Part shown: one piece after another, positions 14,154 through 22,738 of the stretch
Position numbering within the stretch: position 1 is the first letter of the stretch
How the letters are laid out: each line of letters opens with the position of its first letter
Assembly: GCA_052273485.1 (NCBI GenBank)
Contig: DAVZID010000045.1
Span: 1 to 28,328 of the forward strand
Length of the DNA: 28,328 bases
Direction of reading: 5' to 3'
Origin: Anthropogastromicrobium sp052273485
GTDB lineage: Bacteria; Bacillota; Clostridia; Lachnospirales; Lachnospiraceae
Notes under the pieces: model-generated
Databases searched by the model: none
The model's input: only the letters and a program-made list of their open reading frames with translations
What the model was told of the DNA's origin: nothing
Translations under genes and position numbers: made by a program

Positions 14154-14182
14154 TTTACACTGATTAAATTATATGATACGAT
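14154..14182 (+). promoter_or_regulatory. Promoter of the rsmH-like gene
   Basis: TTTACA (14154-14159), a 17-base spacer ending in TATATGA, and TACGAT (14177-14182). It is about 100 bases ahead of the start codon and directly after the preceding terminator. Confidence 0.6.
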
Positions 14183-14282
14183 AAAAAGGTATTGGCTTTA
14201 AAATTTGACTCTAAATAAGATCACAGAGCAATTAGGCAGTAAGTAGATTGTAGTAAAAAAGTAGGAAGGAATAAGTGCACCT

Positions 14283-15386
14283 ATGGAAAATAAAGAAAAA
14301 AATCAGGAAAAACGGTTGGAGAACAGTACACAGACCGAGCATAAGAGGCGTGTGCGTTACAAGGGGAAATATCCGCGAAAATTTGAAGAGAAATATAAGG
14401 AGCTTCAGCCAGAAAAGTATAAGGATACTGCAGAGCATATCATCCAGAAGGGCAATACCCCGGCAGGAACCCATCGGCCGATCTGCGTCGAGGAAATTCT
14501 TTCATTCTTAAATGTGCAGCCGGGACAAGTCGGTGTGGACGCGACACTTGGTTATGGCGGACATACACAGAAGATTTTGGATTGTTTAAAGGGTGAGGGT
14601 CATCTGTATTCGCTCGATGTCGACCCGATTGAGTCTGCAAAGACCGAGAAGCGTTTGAGAGAGCAGGGGTATGGTGAGAATGTGTGGAATGTATGCCTGA
14701 TGAACTTTGCAAACATCGCAGAGATCGAGAAAAAGGCAGGAAAACTTGACTTCGTGCTTGCTGATCTAGGTGTGTCTTCGATGCAGATCGATGACCCAAA
14801 GCGTGGCTTTTCGTTCCGAGAGGATGGACCACTCGATCTTCGTTTAAATCCGCAGGCAGGTGTTCCAGCATCTGAGCGCTTAAAGGAGATGGACGCAGAG
14901 GAGATCGAAGGCATGCTCTTTGAAAATTCCGACGAGCCGCTTGCAAAAGAGATTGCGCGTGCAATTTTGTCTGCAAGAAGAAAAAAGCAGCCGATCGAGA
15001 CAACGAGTCAGCTGCGCGAGATCGTCGAGCAGGTTGTATTGCGCACAAAGCCAGAAAATCCAAAGGAAGCGGTAAAAAAGACTTGCCAGCGTGTGTTTCA
15101 GGCGCTTCGAATCGATGTCAACAGTGAGTTTGAAGTGCTCGATTCTTTCTTAGAGGCACTTCCACATATCTTAAAACCGGGTGGAAAGGCAGCCATTTTG
15201 ACCTTCCATTCCGGAGAGGATCGCATGGTAAAGAAATCGTTCCAGTATTATTCGAGGGAGGGCATTTACAGTGAGGTTGCAAAGGATGTGATTCGTCCAT
15301 CGGCAAAGGAATGTGCATCGAACCCAAGAGCACGCTCGACAAAGTTTCGCTGGGCAGTCCGCTCCGATGCACCACTTGGAGAGTAA
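14283..15386 (+). CDS. rsmH: 16S rRNA (cytosine1402-N4)-methyltransferase RsmH, N-extended
   Basis: This encodes 367 residues, about 50 more than typical RsmH/MraW. The core starts near residue 57 with the GTHRPICVEEIL helix, then DATLGYGGHTQKIL (SAM-binding loop), YSLDVDP, VLADLGVSSMQIDDP, GFSFREDGPLDLRL, CQRVFQALRIDVN and LTFHSGEDRMVK, all hallmark blocks. The enzyme methylates N4 of C1402 in the ribosomal P site. The first 50 residues are highly charged (KEKNQEKRL, EHKRRVRYKGKYPRK) and likely bind RNA. RsmH genes usually sit in the division/cell wall cluster beside mraZ and ftsL; none is here, so this may be a second, relocated paralogue. AGGAAGGAA precedes the ATG by about 13 bases, a long spacing. 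Confidence 0.9.
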   Translation: MENKEKNQEKRLENSTQTEHKRRVRYKGKYPRKFEEKYKELQPEKYKDTAEHIIQKGNTPAGTHRPICVEEILSFLNVQPGQVGVDATLGYGGHTQKILDCLKGEGHLYSLDVDPIESAKTEKRLREQGYGENVWNVCLMNFANIAEIEKKAGKLDFVLADLGVSSMQIDDPKRGFSFREDGPLDLRLNPQAGVPASERLKEMDAEEIEGMLFENSDEPLAKEIARAILSARRKKQPIETTSQLREIVEQVVLRTKPENPKEAVKKTCQRVFQALRIDVNSEFEVLDSFLEALPHILKPGGKAAILTFHSGEDRMVKKSFQYYSREGIYSEVAKDVIRPSAKECASNPRARSTKFRWAVRSDAPLGE

Positions 15387-15391
15387 CACAG

Positions 15392-16279
15392 ATGAAAACA
15401 AAAGTAAGAGCGATAAGAATTATGTTAGCGGCAGCAATGTTTGGAATTTGCCTGTTGACAGCTGGATGCAGTGCAGTAGAAAAAAAGCTTGAGCCTGTCT
15501 ATCAGGCAATTTTAGACGATGATTCTGCACCGAAAAACGAACAAGAAAAGCAACCAGAAACGCAACATCAGACAACAAATGAAACTGTCGAATCCTCATC
15601 TGAGGTGTTAGAAGAGAACATACAGGGACACGAAGAATTGCTTACTGCTGCTCCGGCAGGAACTGTAACCGTCGATGAGGCAAGTAGTTTATCAGGAGCA
15701 AAATGTCTTCCTGGGGATAAAAAAATTTTGCTGACAGGCGATTCCAGAACGGTGTGTCTGTACTGTTCTCAAGTTTATGATGAAACCGAGTATCCAAAGC
15801 ATGTGTTTTATAATATTGACGAAGCCACCTTTACTGGATATACAAACGAGAGCATTGTTGTGGCAAAGGGCGGTGAGGGCTGCAGCTGGATGCGTGCAGT
15901 TGGAATCCCGAATGCGATCTCGCATTTAGACGAGGCTGATGCGCTTGTCATCTGGTTTGGTGTCAATGATTTGCATGTGTTTGCTGATTATATCAATTAT
16001 GTGAATGGCCTTGTGCAGCAGTATGACATTCCAATCTATTATATGACGATTGGACCGTGCAATGGAAAGTGGGAGAATAAAAACAGCGAAGTCCTCGCAT
16101 TTAATTCGGCACTTACACAGATGCTTGATCCGTCCGTAACAATTATTGATGCATATAGTTATATTAAGGATGGACTGGATAATGGCTTGTTTGTGACAAT
16201 GGATGGGCTCCACTACGACTATAATACCAGCAGGGCGATTTACGACTATATGGTTGAGCAGGTCGAACTGGCTCCGTAG
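15392..16279 (+). CDS. SGNH-hydrolase-like lipoprotein
   Basis: This encodes 295 residues. The N-terminus is a lipoprotein signal: basic MKTKVRAIRI, a hydrophobic core and the lipobox LTAGC with Cys21 as the lipid anchor. A Glu/Gln/Ser/Thr-rich spacer to about residue 100 follows, the usual tether across the wall. The catalytic part has LLTGDSRTV (nucleophile Ser), GGEGCSWMRAVG, VIWFGVNDLHVF (the N of SGNH) and DGLHYD near the C-terminus (Asp-His). It probably removes acyl or acetyl groups from cell-surface or dietary glycans; the substrate is unknown. GGAGAG precedes ATG 15392 and the gene starts 5 bases after rsmH stops, so the two are cotranscribed. An ATG at 15311 inside rsmH is not the start, since it would bury the signal peptide. 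Confidence 0.85.
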   Translation: MKTKVRAIRIMLAAAMFGICLLTAGCSAVEKKLEPVYQAILDDDSAPKNEQEKQPETQHQTTNETVESSSEVLEENIQGHEELLTAAPAGTVTVDEASSLSGAKCLPGDKKILLTGDSRTVCLYCSQVYDETEYPKHVFYNIDEATFTGYTNESIVVAKGGEGCSWMRAVGIPNAISHLDEADALVIWFGVNDLHVFADYINYVNGLVQQYDIPIYYMTIGPCNGKWENKNSEVLAFNSALTQMLDPSVTIIDAYSYIKDGLDNGLFVTMDGLHYDYNTSRAIYDYMVEQVELAP

Positions 16280-16374
16280 TTTTATGCAAAAGTGAATGAA
16301 AAACAGTTGCCTGTCAGTTTTCCATGATTAAATAAAGGAAACGATTCAGTATCACATTGCTATCGAAAATTATT

Positions 16375-16412
16375 GAGGTGATTGATTAAAAAACATCAAT
16401 CGCCTCTTTTCA
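16375..16412 (+). terminator. Intrinsic terminator after the SGNH lipoprotein
   Basis: GAGGTGATTGAT (16375-16386) pairs with ATCAATCGCCTC (16395-16406), a 12-bp stem with one wobble and an A-rich loop. TTTTCATTT follows. Confidence 0.9.
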
Positions 16413-16435
16413 TTTCGCAGGATTTTGTGTATACT
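16407..16435 (+). promoter_or_regulatory. Promoter of the NSS transporter gene
   Basis: TTTTCA (16407-16412), a 17-base spacer and TATACT (16430-16435). The -10 is embedded in TTTTGTGTATACT, a 13-base string found again at 18092-18104 upstream of the ZIP gene. The -35 overlaps the T-tail of the preceding terminator. Confidence 0.5.
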
Positions 16436-16491
16436 GTATTGCATGACTTGAACTAGTCAGAAATTGAAAGAAAAAGGAAGGAAACAAAAAA

Positions 16492-17880
16492 TTGAGTACA
16501 AACGAAAACAAAAAAGGAAAAGGAGCCAGAAGCAGTTTTTCAGGCAAGCTTGGCTTTGTCTTGTCAGCAGCAGGTGCTTCAGTAGGCCTTGGCAACATCT
16601 GGCGTTTTCCGTATCTGGCAGCAAAATATGGCGGCGGAATCTTTTTGCTGATTTACATTTTATTGGCATTGACCTTTGGCTACAGCATGATCATAGCGGA
16701 GACCTCAATAGGACGAATGACAGGAAAAAGTCCTGTCGGTGCATTCCACAGCTTTGGAAAAGCAAAATGGCTGTCATTTGGCGGTTGGATCAATGCAATC
16801 ATCCCGATTCTGATTGTGCCGTATTATTCGGTAATCGGTGGCTGGGTCATCAAATATTTGTTTGAATATGTGATGGGACATGGCGAGGCATTGGCAGCAG
16901 ACGGCTATTTTTCTTCGTTTATTTCTAGTGGTGCAGCCACAGAGATCTGCTTTTTAATTTTCGTATTTATTACATTGGCGATTATCTTTGCAGGTGTTCG
17001 AAATGGAATTGAGCGCGTATCAAAGTTTATGATGCCGATTCTTGTCATATTGTCCATTATCATTGCAATTTATTCAGTGACAAGACCAGGTGCGTTAGCG
17101 GGTGTGAAATATTTCCTGATTCCAAATGTAGAAAACTTCTCATGGATGACAGTCGTATCAGCTATGGGACAGATGTTTTATTCACTGTCAATTGCGATGG
17201 GTATTTTGATCACATTTGGTTCTTACATGAAAAAGGATGTGGCCATTGAAGGTTCAACAAAAAATGTAGAAATCTTTGATACAGCTATTGCGATTATGGC
17301 AGGACTTATGATTATTCCGGCTGTCTTTGCATTTTCAGGCGGTGATCCGAATGAGCTTAAGGCAGGTCCGGCACTTATGTTTATCACGCTTCCGAAGGTA
17401 TTTGCTAATATGGGCTTTGGAACAGCAGCAGGTATTTTGTTCTTCTTGCTTGTATTATTTGCAGCTGTAACAAGCTCTATTGCGCTGACTGAGAGTGCAG
17501 TTTCCACATTTGAGGATGAGCTTGGCTGGAATCGTAAGAAGGCTACACTTGTGCTTGCAGTGATCATGGTATTTCTTGGAAGTCTTTCTTGTCTTGGATA
17601 TGGTCCGCTTGCAAATGTAACTATTATTGGAATGCAGTTTCTTGATTTCTTTGATTTTCTGACAAACTCTGTTATGATGCCGATTGCAGCGATTATGATC
17701 TGTCTTCTTGTATCAAGGGCAGCAGGAATCAAGGCAGTCGAGGAAGAAGTTTTGCATGGAGAGGGAACATTTCGCAGAAAGAAGGTTTTCTGCGTGATGA
17801 TCAAGTACATCTGCCCAATCTTTGCAGCAATTATTCTTATTAGCTCCGTTGCAAATGCATTCGGATGGATTTCAATGTAA
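16492..17880 (+). CDS. Sodium:neurotransmitter symporter (NSS/SNF) family transporter
   Basis: This encodes 462 residues with about eleven to twelve membrane segments, the LeuT-fold size. The first helix carries the family signature GASVGLGNIWRFPYLAAKYG (residues 28-47), which lines the Na+ and substrate sites. Further blocks include FSGGDPNELKAGPALMFITL and AAVTSSIALTESAVSTFEDE, the helix 6-8 region. Bacterial members take up amino acids such as tyrosine, tryptophan or leucine with Na+; the exact substrate cannot be read from sequence. The start is TTG at 16492: AAGGAAGG at 16475-16482 is well spaced and no in-frame ATG lies before the signature. Confidence 0.9.
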   Translation: MSTNENKKGKGARSSFSGKLGFVLSAAGASVGLGNIWRFPYLAAKYGGGIFLLIYILLALTFGYSMIIAETSIGRMTGKSPVGAFHSFGKAKWLSFGGWINAIIPILIVPYYSVIGGWVIKYLFEYVMGHGEALAADGYFSSFISSGAATEICFLIFVFITLAIIFAGVRNGIERVSKFMMPILVILSIIIAIYSVTRPGALAGVKYFLIPNVENFSWMTVVSAMGQMFYSLSIAMGILITFGSYMKKDVAIEGSTKNVEIFDTAIAIMAGLMIIPAVFAFSGGDPNELKAGPALMFITLPKVFANMGFGTAAGILFFLLVLFAAVTSSIALTESAVSTFEDELGWNRKKATLVLAVIMVFLGSLSCLGYGPLANVTIIGMQFLDFFDFLTNSVMMPIAAIMICLLVSRAAGIKAVEEEVLHGEGTFRRKKVFCVMIKYICPIFAAIILISSVANAFGWISM

Positions 17881-17960
17881 AAAATAGTTTTACTGTTCAC
17901 GGATAGGATGCGTGAATTGTAACAAAAAATGTAAAAAACAACATCGTTTTTTCCTTTAAG

Positions 17961-18033
17961 ATATGGTATGCTGTACAGCAGAGAAAACTGTTTTTCGTGT
18001 AACAGGAAGCTGATACAGCTGCCATATTTTTTA
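17961..18033 (+). terminator. Long structured stem ending in a T-run after the NSS gene
   Basis: ATATGG (17961-17966) pairs with CCATAT (18022-18027), GCTGTA (17970-17975) with TACAGC (18014-18019), and CTGTT (17988-17992) with AACAG (18001-18005), with internal loops between. TTTTTT follows at 18027-18032. It starts 80 bases after the NSS stop. It is most simply a terminator, but the three-tier fold would also suit a small RNA. The rest of the 400-base gap holds the ZIP promoter and a tandem repeat. Confidence 0.55.
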
Positions 18034-18161
18034 TTTGCATTCTTTTCTCATTAACGATTTTTCTGTTATTTTCAATTCCACTTTGCCTGTGTTTTGTGTA
18101 TACTATGAAAGGATACAAAAATCATAAGCAAAGACAAAGCGCTGGACAGCAGACGGCAGAC

Positions 18162-18189
18162 TTGTCATCTGTTTGTGTTTTTGTATACT
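18162..18189 (+). promoter_or_regulatory. Promoter of the ZIP transporter gene
   Basis: TTGTCA (18162-18167), a 16-base spacer and TATACT (18184-18189). A second candidate -10 (TATACT within TTTTGTGTATACT, 18092-18104) lies 80 bases upstream, so two promoters are possible. Confidence 0.55.
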
Positions 18190-18214
18190 GAAATGAAAAT
18201 AAGAATTCGGCTAC

Positions 18215-18262
18215 GAATTTGAATCACAATTTGAATGGAAATCCGAATCAAAATTTGAATAA
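18215..18262 (+). repeat. Four 12-bp tandem units in the ZIP leader
   Basis: Consecutive units are GAATTTGAATCA, CAATTTGAATGG, AAATCCGAATCA and AAATTTGAATAA, sharing an AAT(T/C)(T/C)GAAT core. The array ends 18 bases before the ZIP start codon and just ahead of its ribosome binding site. The string AAATCCGAATCAAA also occurs in the phosphate transporter leader near 11620. Confidence 0.7.
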
Positions 18263-18280
18263 GAAAGGGATGGTAAAATA

Positions 18281-19063
18281 ATGATCGCTTCGATTGCACA
18301 GGGATTATTGATCCCGTTTGCAGGAACCTCGCTCGGCTCTGCCTGCGTGTTTTTCCTGCGTAAGACACTGAATAAACAGATACAGCGCGCACTGACTGGA
18401 TTTGCAGCGGGTGTTATGGTAGCAGCTTCGATTTGGAGCCTTTTGATTCCGGCGATTGAGCAGTCTGCGGGGTTAGGACGTCTTTCCTTTATCCCAGCAG
18501 CAGTGGGCTTTTGGATTGGCATTTTGTTTTTGCTGTTACTCGATCACATCACACCACATCTTCATATGAACAGCAAAGAATCCGAGGGACCAAAGAAAAA
18601 CTGGTCACGAACAACGATGATGCTTCTCGCGGTAACAATTCACAACATACCCGAGGGCATGGCAGTCGGTGTTGTGTACGCAGGCTGGGTAAATGGTAGC
18701 TCGAATATTACGCTGATGGGTGCACTGGTGCTTTCCATCGGTATTGCAATTCAGAACTTTCCAGAGGGTGCCATCATCTCCCTGCCACTTCGCAGTGAGG
18801 GAATGAGTCGCCCGAAGGCATTTGTGATGGGTGTGCTGTCCGGCGCAGTCGAGCCGGTGGCTGGTGTACTGACGATACTTGCGGCAGGAGTCGTCGTGCC
18901 GGTGCTTCCGTATCTTCTAAGCTTCGCAGCGGGGGCAATGCTGTACGTAGTAGTCGAGGAGCTGATTCCGGAAATGTCAGAGGGCAGCCATTCCAACATC
19001 GGAACGGTCTTGTTTGCAGTGGGATTTTCGGTCATGATGATTCTTGATGTTGCGCTCGGGTGA
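18281..19063 (+). CDS. ZIP family divalent metal transporter
   Basis: This encodes 260 residues with about eight membrane segments. The metal-site motifs are HNIPEG at 121-126 and NFPEG at 159-163 on the two central helices, with EELIPEM near the C-terminus. A histidine-containing loop (HITPHLHMNSKESEG) between helices 3 and 4 is the usual variable metal-binding loop. ZIP proteins bring Zn2+, Fe2+ or Mn2+ into the cytoplasm. GAAAGGGATGG precedes the ATG. No metal-responsive riboswitch is seen; the 12-bp repeats upstream could be regulatory. Confidence 0.92.
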   Translation: MIASIAQGLLIPFAGTSLGSACVFFLRKTLNKQIQRALTGFAAGVMVAASIWSLLIPAIEQSAGLGRLSFIPAAVGFWIGILFLLLLDHITPHLHMNSKESEGPKKNWSRTTMMLLAVTIHNIPEGMAVGVVYAGWVNGSSNITLMGALVLSIGIAIQNFPEGAIISLPLRSEGMSRPKAFVMGVLSGAVEPVAGVLTILAAGVVVPVLPYLLSFAAGAMLYVVVEELIPEMSEGSHSNIGTVLFAVGFSVMMILDVALG

Positions 19064-19104
19064 CAGGAATCAGAAAGTTGCAGAATGGCATTGTTTATGA
19101 AGAC

Positions 19105-19185
19105 GCTTCTCGACAGACAATCTACAAGGCAAGCCTGACCGCTTCGCTTTACAGCGTTGCCTTTGTAGATGTCTGCTCTCGAAGC
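19105..19185. repeat. Long imperfect hairpin upstream of addB
   Basis: GCTTC..CAGACAATCTACAAGGCAA (19105-19132) is nearly complementary to TTGCCTTTGTAGATGTCTG..GAAGC (19157-19185). Stems of 5 and about 18 bp are interrupted by single-base bulges and a 4-base internal loop. There is no T-run. It occupies most of the gap between the ZIP gene and addB and could be a small mobile palindrome or a leader structure. Confidence 0.6.
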
Positions 19186-19213
19186 TAGTATAGACAGAAA
19201 GGGAAAAAGGAGC

Positions 19214-22200
19214 ATGGCACTTCAGTTTATTTCAGGAAACAGCATATCAGACCGCACCGCGGTAATTTACGAGACGATCTGTGCGCAGGCGTGCAGCCAC
19301 CCAGATAAAGACTATCTATTTCTTGTGCCGGAGCAGGCTACTTTGCAGGTGCAAAGAGAGCTTGCTGCGGTGCATCCAGATCATGTGCTCGGAAATATTG
19401 ACGTTTTGAGTTTTGGCCGTCTGGCGCACCGACTGTTAAACGAGCAGGCAGGCAAAAAGGCGGTACTGCTTGACGATACGGGTAAATCGATGATTTTGCG
19501 GCGCATTGCCGGAAAGGAAAAGCAAGACCTTGAGGTGTTCGGGCGCAATCTAAACCAAAGTGGCTTTATTCAGGAATTAAAGTCCGTTATCAGTGAGTTT
19601 AGTGCGTATCGAATCACAAATGAAGTGCTTGAGGGCGTGCTTCCATCTCTGGAAAAACGTCCTGCCTTGCAGAAAAAGCTGCGCGATATTGAAAAGGTTT
19701 ACACCTCATTTTATAAGGAACTGGGAGAAGAATACCTGACAGCAGAGGAACTTCTAAATGTGTTAGCCAGACTCGTACCGCAGTCCAAAAAGCTGCATGA
19801 AAGTATTGTCATTCTGGATGGCTTCACAGGCTTTACACCATTACAGTATCAGGTGTTGGAGCAAATTTTGCAGTGTGCAGAGCATGTCGTCTGCGCCGTA
19901 ACTGAGGATGAAAAAGGTGGACGCGAGGAATTGTTTGCGATGAGCCGTGAGATGAAAACTAGGCTTACCACGCTTGCAAAGGCACATCAGATTCCGTGTG
20001 AGGAGCGAAATCACCGCTACGTGACAAGGCAGCGTCACGTGGCGGATGCTCTTAAAAATCTGGAAAAGCAACTTTTTCGCACACCGGCCGTACCGTGGAA
20101 AAAGGAAACGGATGCCCTTCATATTCTCAGCGCGAAAAATCCGGCAGAGGAGCTTGGCTTTGTACTGCGAAAGATTTTAGAGCTTGTGCGTGATGGCGAT
20201 TCCTATCGTGATATCGCCGTGGTAGCAGGTGATCTTGAAACATACCGCGATGAGATTGCGCGGCTGTTTGACCATGCAGGCATTCCGTATTTTATCGACC
20301 AGAAGAAGGGACTAAAGAATCATCCGCTGATTCAATTTGTCAAAAAGGCGCTTGCGGTACTCGAAGAGCAAATGAGCTATGACAGCGTGATGGCATTTCT
20401 TCGAAATCCATATGTGGTAGATGACGAATCCACCGCCTCTGCAATTTTAAGTAGTTCTAGCCAGAGCAGTTCCAGTCAAAATATTTCCGGTGAGGATGCA
20501 GCCTGTCAGGACAGCTCTAATCTCAATAGCGTCTGTCAGGGAATCTTTTGCGAGGACTTAGATCGCCTCGATAATTACCTGCTGGCTGGCGGCGTTGAAC
20601 GCATCAGCCGTTGGAAGCACCCATGGGCGATGCCGTATGACAATACCGATGAGAAGGACTTAGAGCGCTTGAATCAATTGCGCGAGCAGATCTTTAACTG
20701 GTTTGTGCCGCTTCGCGCTGCCTGGGAAAATCCAGAGACGACCGTGCGCGAGGCGATGACGGCACTTTTTTCTTTCATGCAGCAATTTGGCATCGCCTAT
20801 AAGTTAAAGGCACAGCAGAAGGTTTTTCACGAGGCAGGAGAGCTGTATTTTGAGAGCGAGTATGAGCAGGTCTATCCAAAGGTACTCGGTTTGTTTGATC
20901 AGATCGTGGAATTGATGGGCGACGAGATTTTAGAAACGCGTGTGCTGTCCGATATCTTAGACTCTGGATTTGAGGAATTGCAGGTCGGTTTTATTCCGGC
21001 GGCAGTGGATCGTCTTGTTGTGGGTGATCTGATGCGAACAAGACTCGAGCATATCCGTGTTCTCTTTGTCATTGGCTGCAATGATGGGCTTCTTCCAAAG
21101 CGTGCCGAGCGCGGTGGCATCCTTTCTGATTATGACCGAGAGATCTTAAAGGGCGCAGGCATGGAGCTTGCGCTTGCAGCGCGCGAGGAGGTTTTTTGTC
21201 AGCAGTATTACCTCTACTTGCTCTTAACAAAGCCATCAGAAAAGCTCTATGTCAGTTTCAGTGAGACATCATCGGACGGAAAAGCACTTCGCCCGGCACA
21301 CTTAAAAACGGTAATTACAAAGCTTTTTCCAAATTGCCAAACCGAGGCGGCAGAAGATGCGTATCCGGGCTTGAAGGGATTGATGCAAAAAGAGGACGGC
21401 TTCTTATTATTAGTCAACGGTCTGCGAAGCTATTTAGACGGTGAGCAAGAAACTTGGTGGCAGGAGCTTTACAGCTATTACATGAAGGATGATGAATTTA
21501 CAGAGCGCTTACAGGTCATGCGAGAGGGACTTTTCTACGGCTATAAGACGGAAACACTGGACAAGCGTATCGCAAGACGTCTCTTTGGCGGCGATCAGGA
21601 GCTTTCGATTTCGCGTCTGGAAAAATATGCCGCTTGTGCGTATGCCCATTTTCTGACCTATGGTCTAAAATTAAAGGAGCGCCGTCAGTTTGAATTGGGT
21701 GCCGCCGACTATGGAAGCCTTTTCCATGCCTCCATCAGCCATTTCTTTGAACTGCTTGAAAAGCGTCATTTAAATTGGCGAGAAATCGACGATGCCGAGC
21801 GAAATCATCTTGTGGAGGAGAGCGTGGCAAAGGCGATGGAGGAATATCAGACTACTGTTTTTGACAGCAGTGCCAGAAACAAATCCATGGCAGGCCGCAT
21901 TCGCCGTATGACAGACCGCACGCTCTGGGCGCTTGGTCATCAGTGGGAGCACGGTGCGTATGAGAAAACATGGCACGAGATGGACTTTGGAAAGGCGGGC
22001 GGCAATGCGGTGATGCTTCCGGTCGAGGCTGGATTCGAGTTGTCGCTTCGCGGACGAATTGACCGCGTGGACTTTGCAGAGGAGGATGGTTCGCTCTACG
22101 TGAAGGTCATCGACTACAAGTCAGGCGGCACAAAGCTCGATCTGGGAAAGGTGTACTATGGCTTGCAATTGCAGCTTGTGCTGTACTTGGAGGCAGCGAT

Positions 22201-22738
22201 GGCAATGGCAGCGAAGCGAAATCCTGGCAAAGAGCTGATTCCTGCGGGCATCTATTATTACAATATGAAGGACCCGATTGTGTCTGGTTTTGGAATGACA
22301 AAAGAAGAAATCGAGGACAAGCAGCAAAAAGAACTTCGCATGAATGGTCTTACCAGCACCGAGAAGGCATCGCTTCTTTTAATTGATGCCGAGGGCGGAA
22401 ATGTCGTTTCGGGACTAGAGTACAAAAAGGATGGCAGCCTATCGTCTCGTGCGCTTGTCGCAAACGCAGACCAGATGCATGAGATTGGCCGTTTTGCCCG
22501 GAAAAAGGCGCTCGATCTGGCACGCGGTATCTACGGTGGAAAGATTGATGCGTACCCATATGAGTACAAGAAACTGAATCCATGCGAGTACTGTGAGTAC
22601 GGGGCTGTCTGTGGCTTTGACTTGCAGCTTGAGGGCTGTCATTACCGCAGATTATCTGAACTTGACAAGGACGAGGTATGGAGAGAGATTGAAAAGAAGG
22701 AGAGAGAAGATGGCGGACAACATGATGTGGACAAATGA
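19214..22738 (+). CDS. addB: ATP-dependent nuclease/helicase subunit AddB
   Basis: This encodes 1,174 residues, the usual AddB (RexB) size. Together with AddA it resects double-strand DNA ends for homologous recombination. The N-terminal helicase-like part includes FLVPEQATLQVQRELA, NIDVLSFGRLAHRLL and VILDGFTGFTPLQ. The C-terminal nuclease has GRIDRVDF at about 947 and IDYKSG with Asp967 and Lys969, followed by QLQLVLYL. Cys808 and the cluster Cys1124, Cys1127, Cys1133 (PCEYCEYGAVC) match the iron-sulfur site of AddB. Two oddities: the Walker A position near residues 8-15 reads GNSISDRT, without the GKS/T lysine, and residues about 410-445 are a Ser/Gln-rich insertion. The start at ATG 19214 follows AAAAAGGAGC. 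It overlaps addA by 29 bases. Confidence 0.93.
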   Translation: MALQFISGNSISDRTAVIYETICAQACSHPDKDYLFLVPEQATLQVQRELAAVHPDHVLGNIDVLSFGRLAHRLLNEQAGKKAVLLDDTGKSMILRRIAGKEKQDLEVFGRNLNQSGFIQELKSVISEFSAYRITNEVLEGVLPSLEKRPALQKKLRDIEKVYTSFYKELGEEYLTAEELLNVLARLVPQSKKLHESIVILDGFTGFTPLQYQVLEQILQCAEHVVCAVTEDEKGGREELFAMSREMKTRLTTLAKAHQIPCEERNHRYVTRQRHVADALKNLEKQLFRTPAVPWKKETDALHILSAKNPAEELGFVLRKILELVRDGDSYRDIAVVAGDLETYRDEIARLFDHAGIPYFIDQKKGLKNHPLIQFVKKALAVLEEQMSYDSVMAFLRNPYVVDDESTASAILSSSSQSSSSQNISGEDAACQDSSNLNSVCQGIFCEDLDRLDNYLLAGGVERISRWKHPWAMPYDNTDEKDLERLNQLREQIFNWFVPLRAAWENPETTVREAMTALFSFMQQFGIAYKLKAQQKVFHEAGELYFESEYEQVYPKVLGLFDQIVELMGDEILETRVLSDILDSGFEELQVGFIPAAVDRLVVGDLMRTRLEHIRVLFVIGCNDGLLPKRAERGGILSDYDREILKGAGMELALAAREEVFCQQYYLYLLLTKPSEKLYVSFSETSSDGKALRPAHLKTVITKLFPNCQTEAAEDAYPGLKGLMQKEDGFLLLVNGLRSYLDGEQETWWQELYSYYMKDDEFTERLQVMREGLFYGYKTETLDKRIARRLFGGDQELSISRLEKYAACAYAHFLTYGLKLKERRQFELGAADYGSLFHASISHFFELLEKRHLNWREIDDAERNHLVEESVAKAMEEYQTTVFDSSARNKSMAGRIRRMTDRTLWALGHQWEHGAYEKTWHEMDFGKAGGNAVMLPVEAGFELSLRGRIDRVDFAEEDGSLYVKVIDYKSGGTKLDLGKVYYGLQLQLVLYLEAAMAMAAKRNPGKELIPAGIYYYNMKDPIVSGFGMTKEEIEDKQQKELRMNGLTSTEKASLLLIDAEGGNVVSGLEYKKDGSLSSRALVANADQMHEIGRFARKKALDLARGIYGGKIDAYPYEYKKLNPCEYCEYGAVCGFDLQLEGCHYRRLSELDKDEVWREIEKKEREDGGQHDVDK

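Noticed and set aside
14440..15063. 207-codon frame on the - strand
   Set aside because: It is antisense to rsmH, with Arg/Ser/His-rich composition and no motif.
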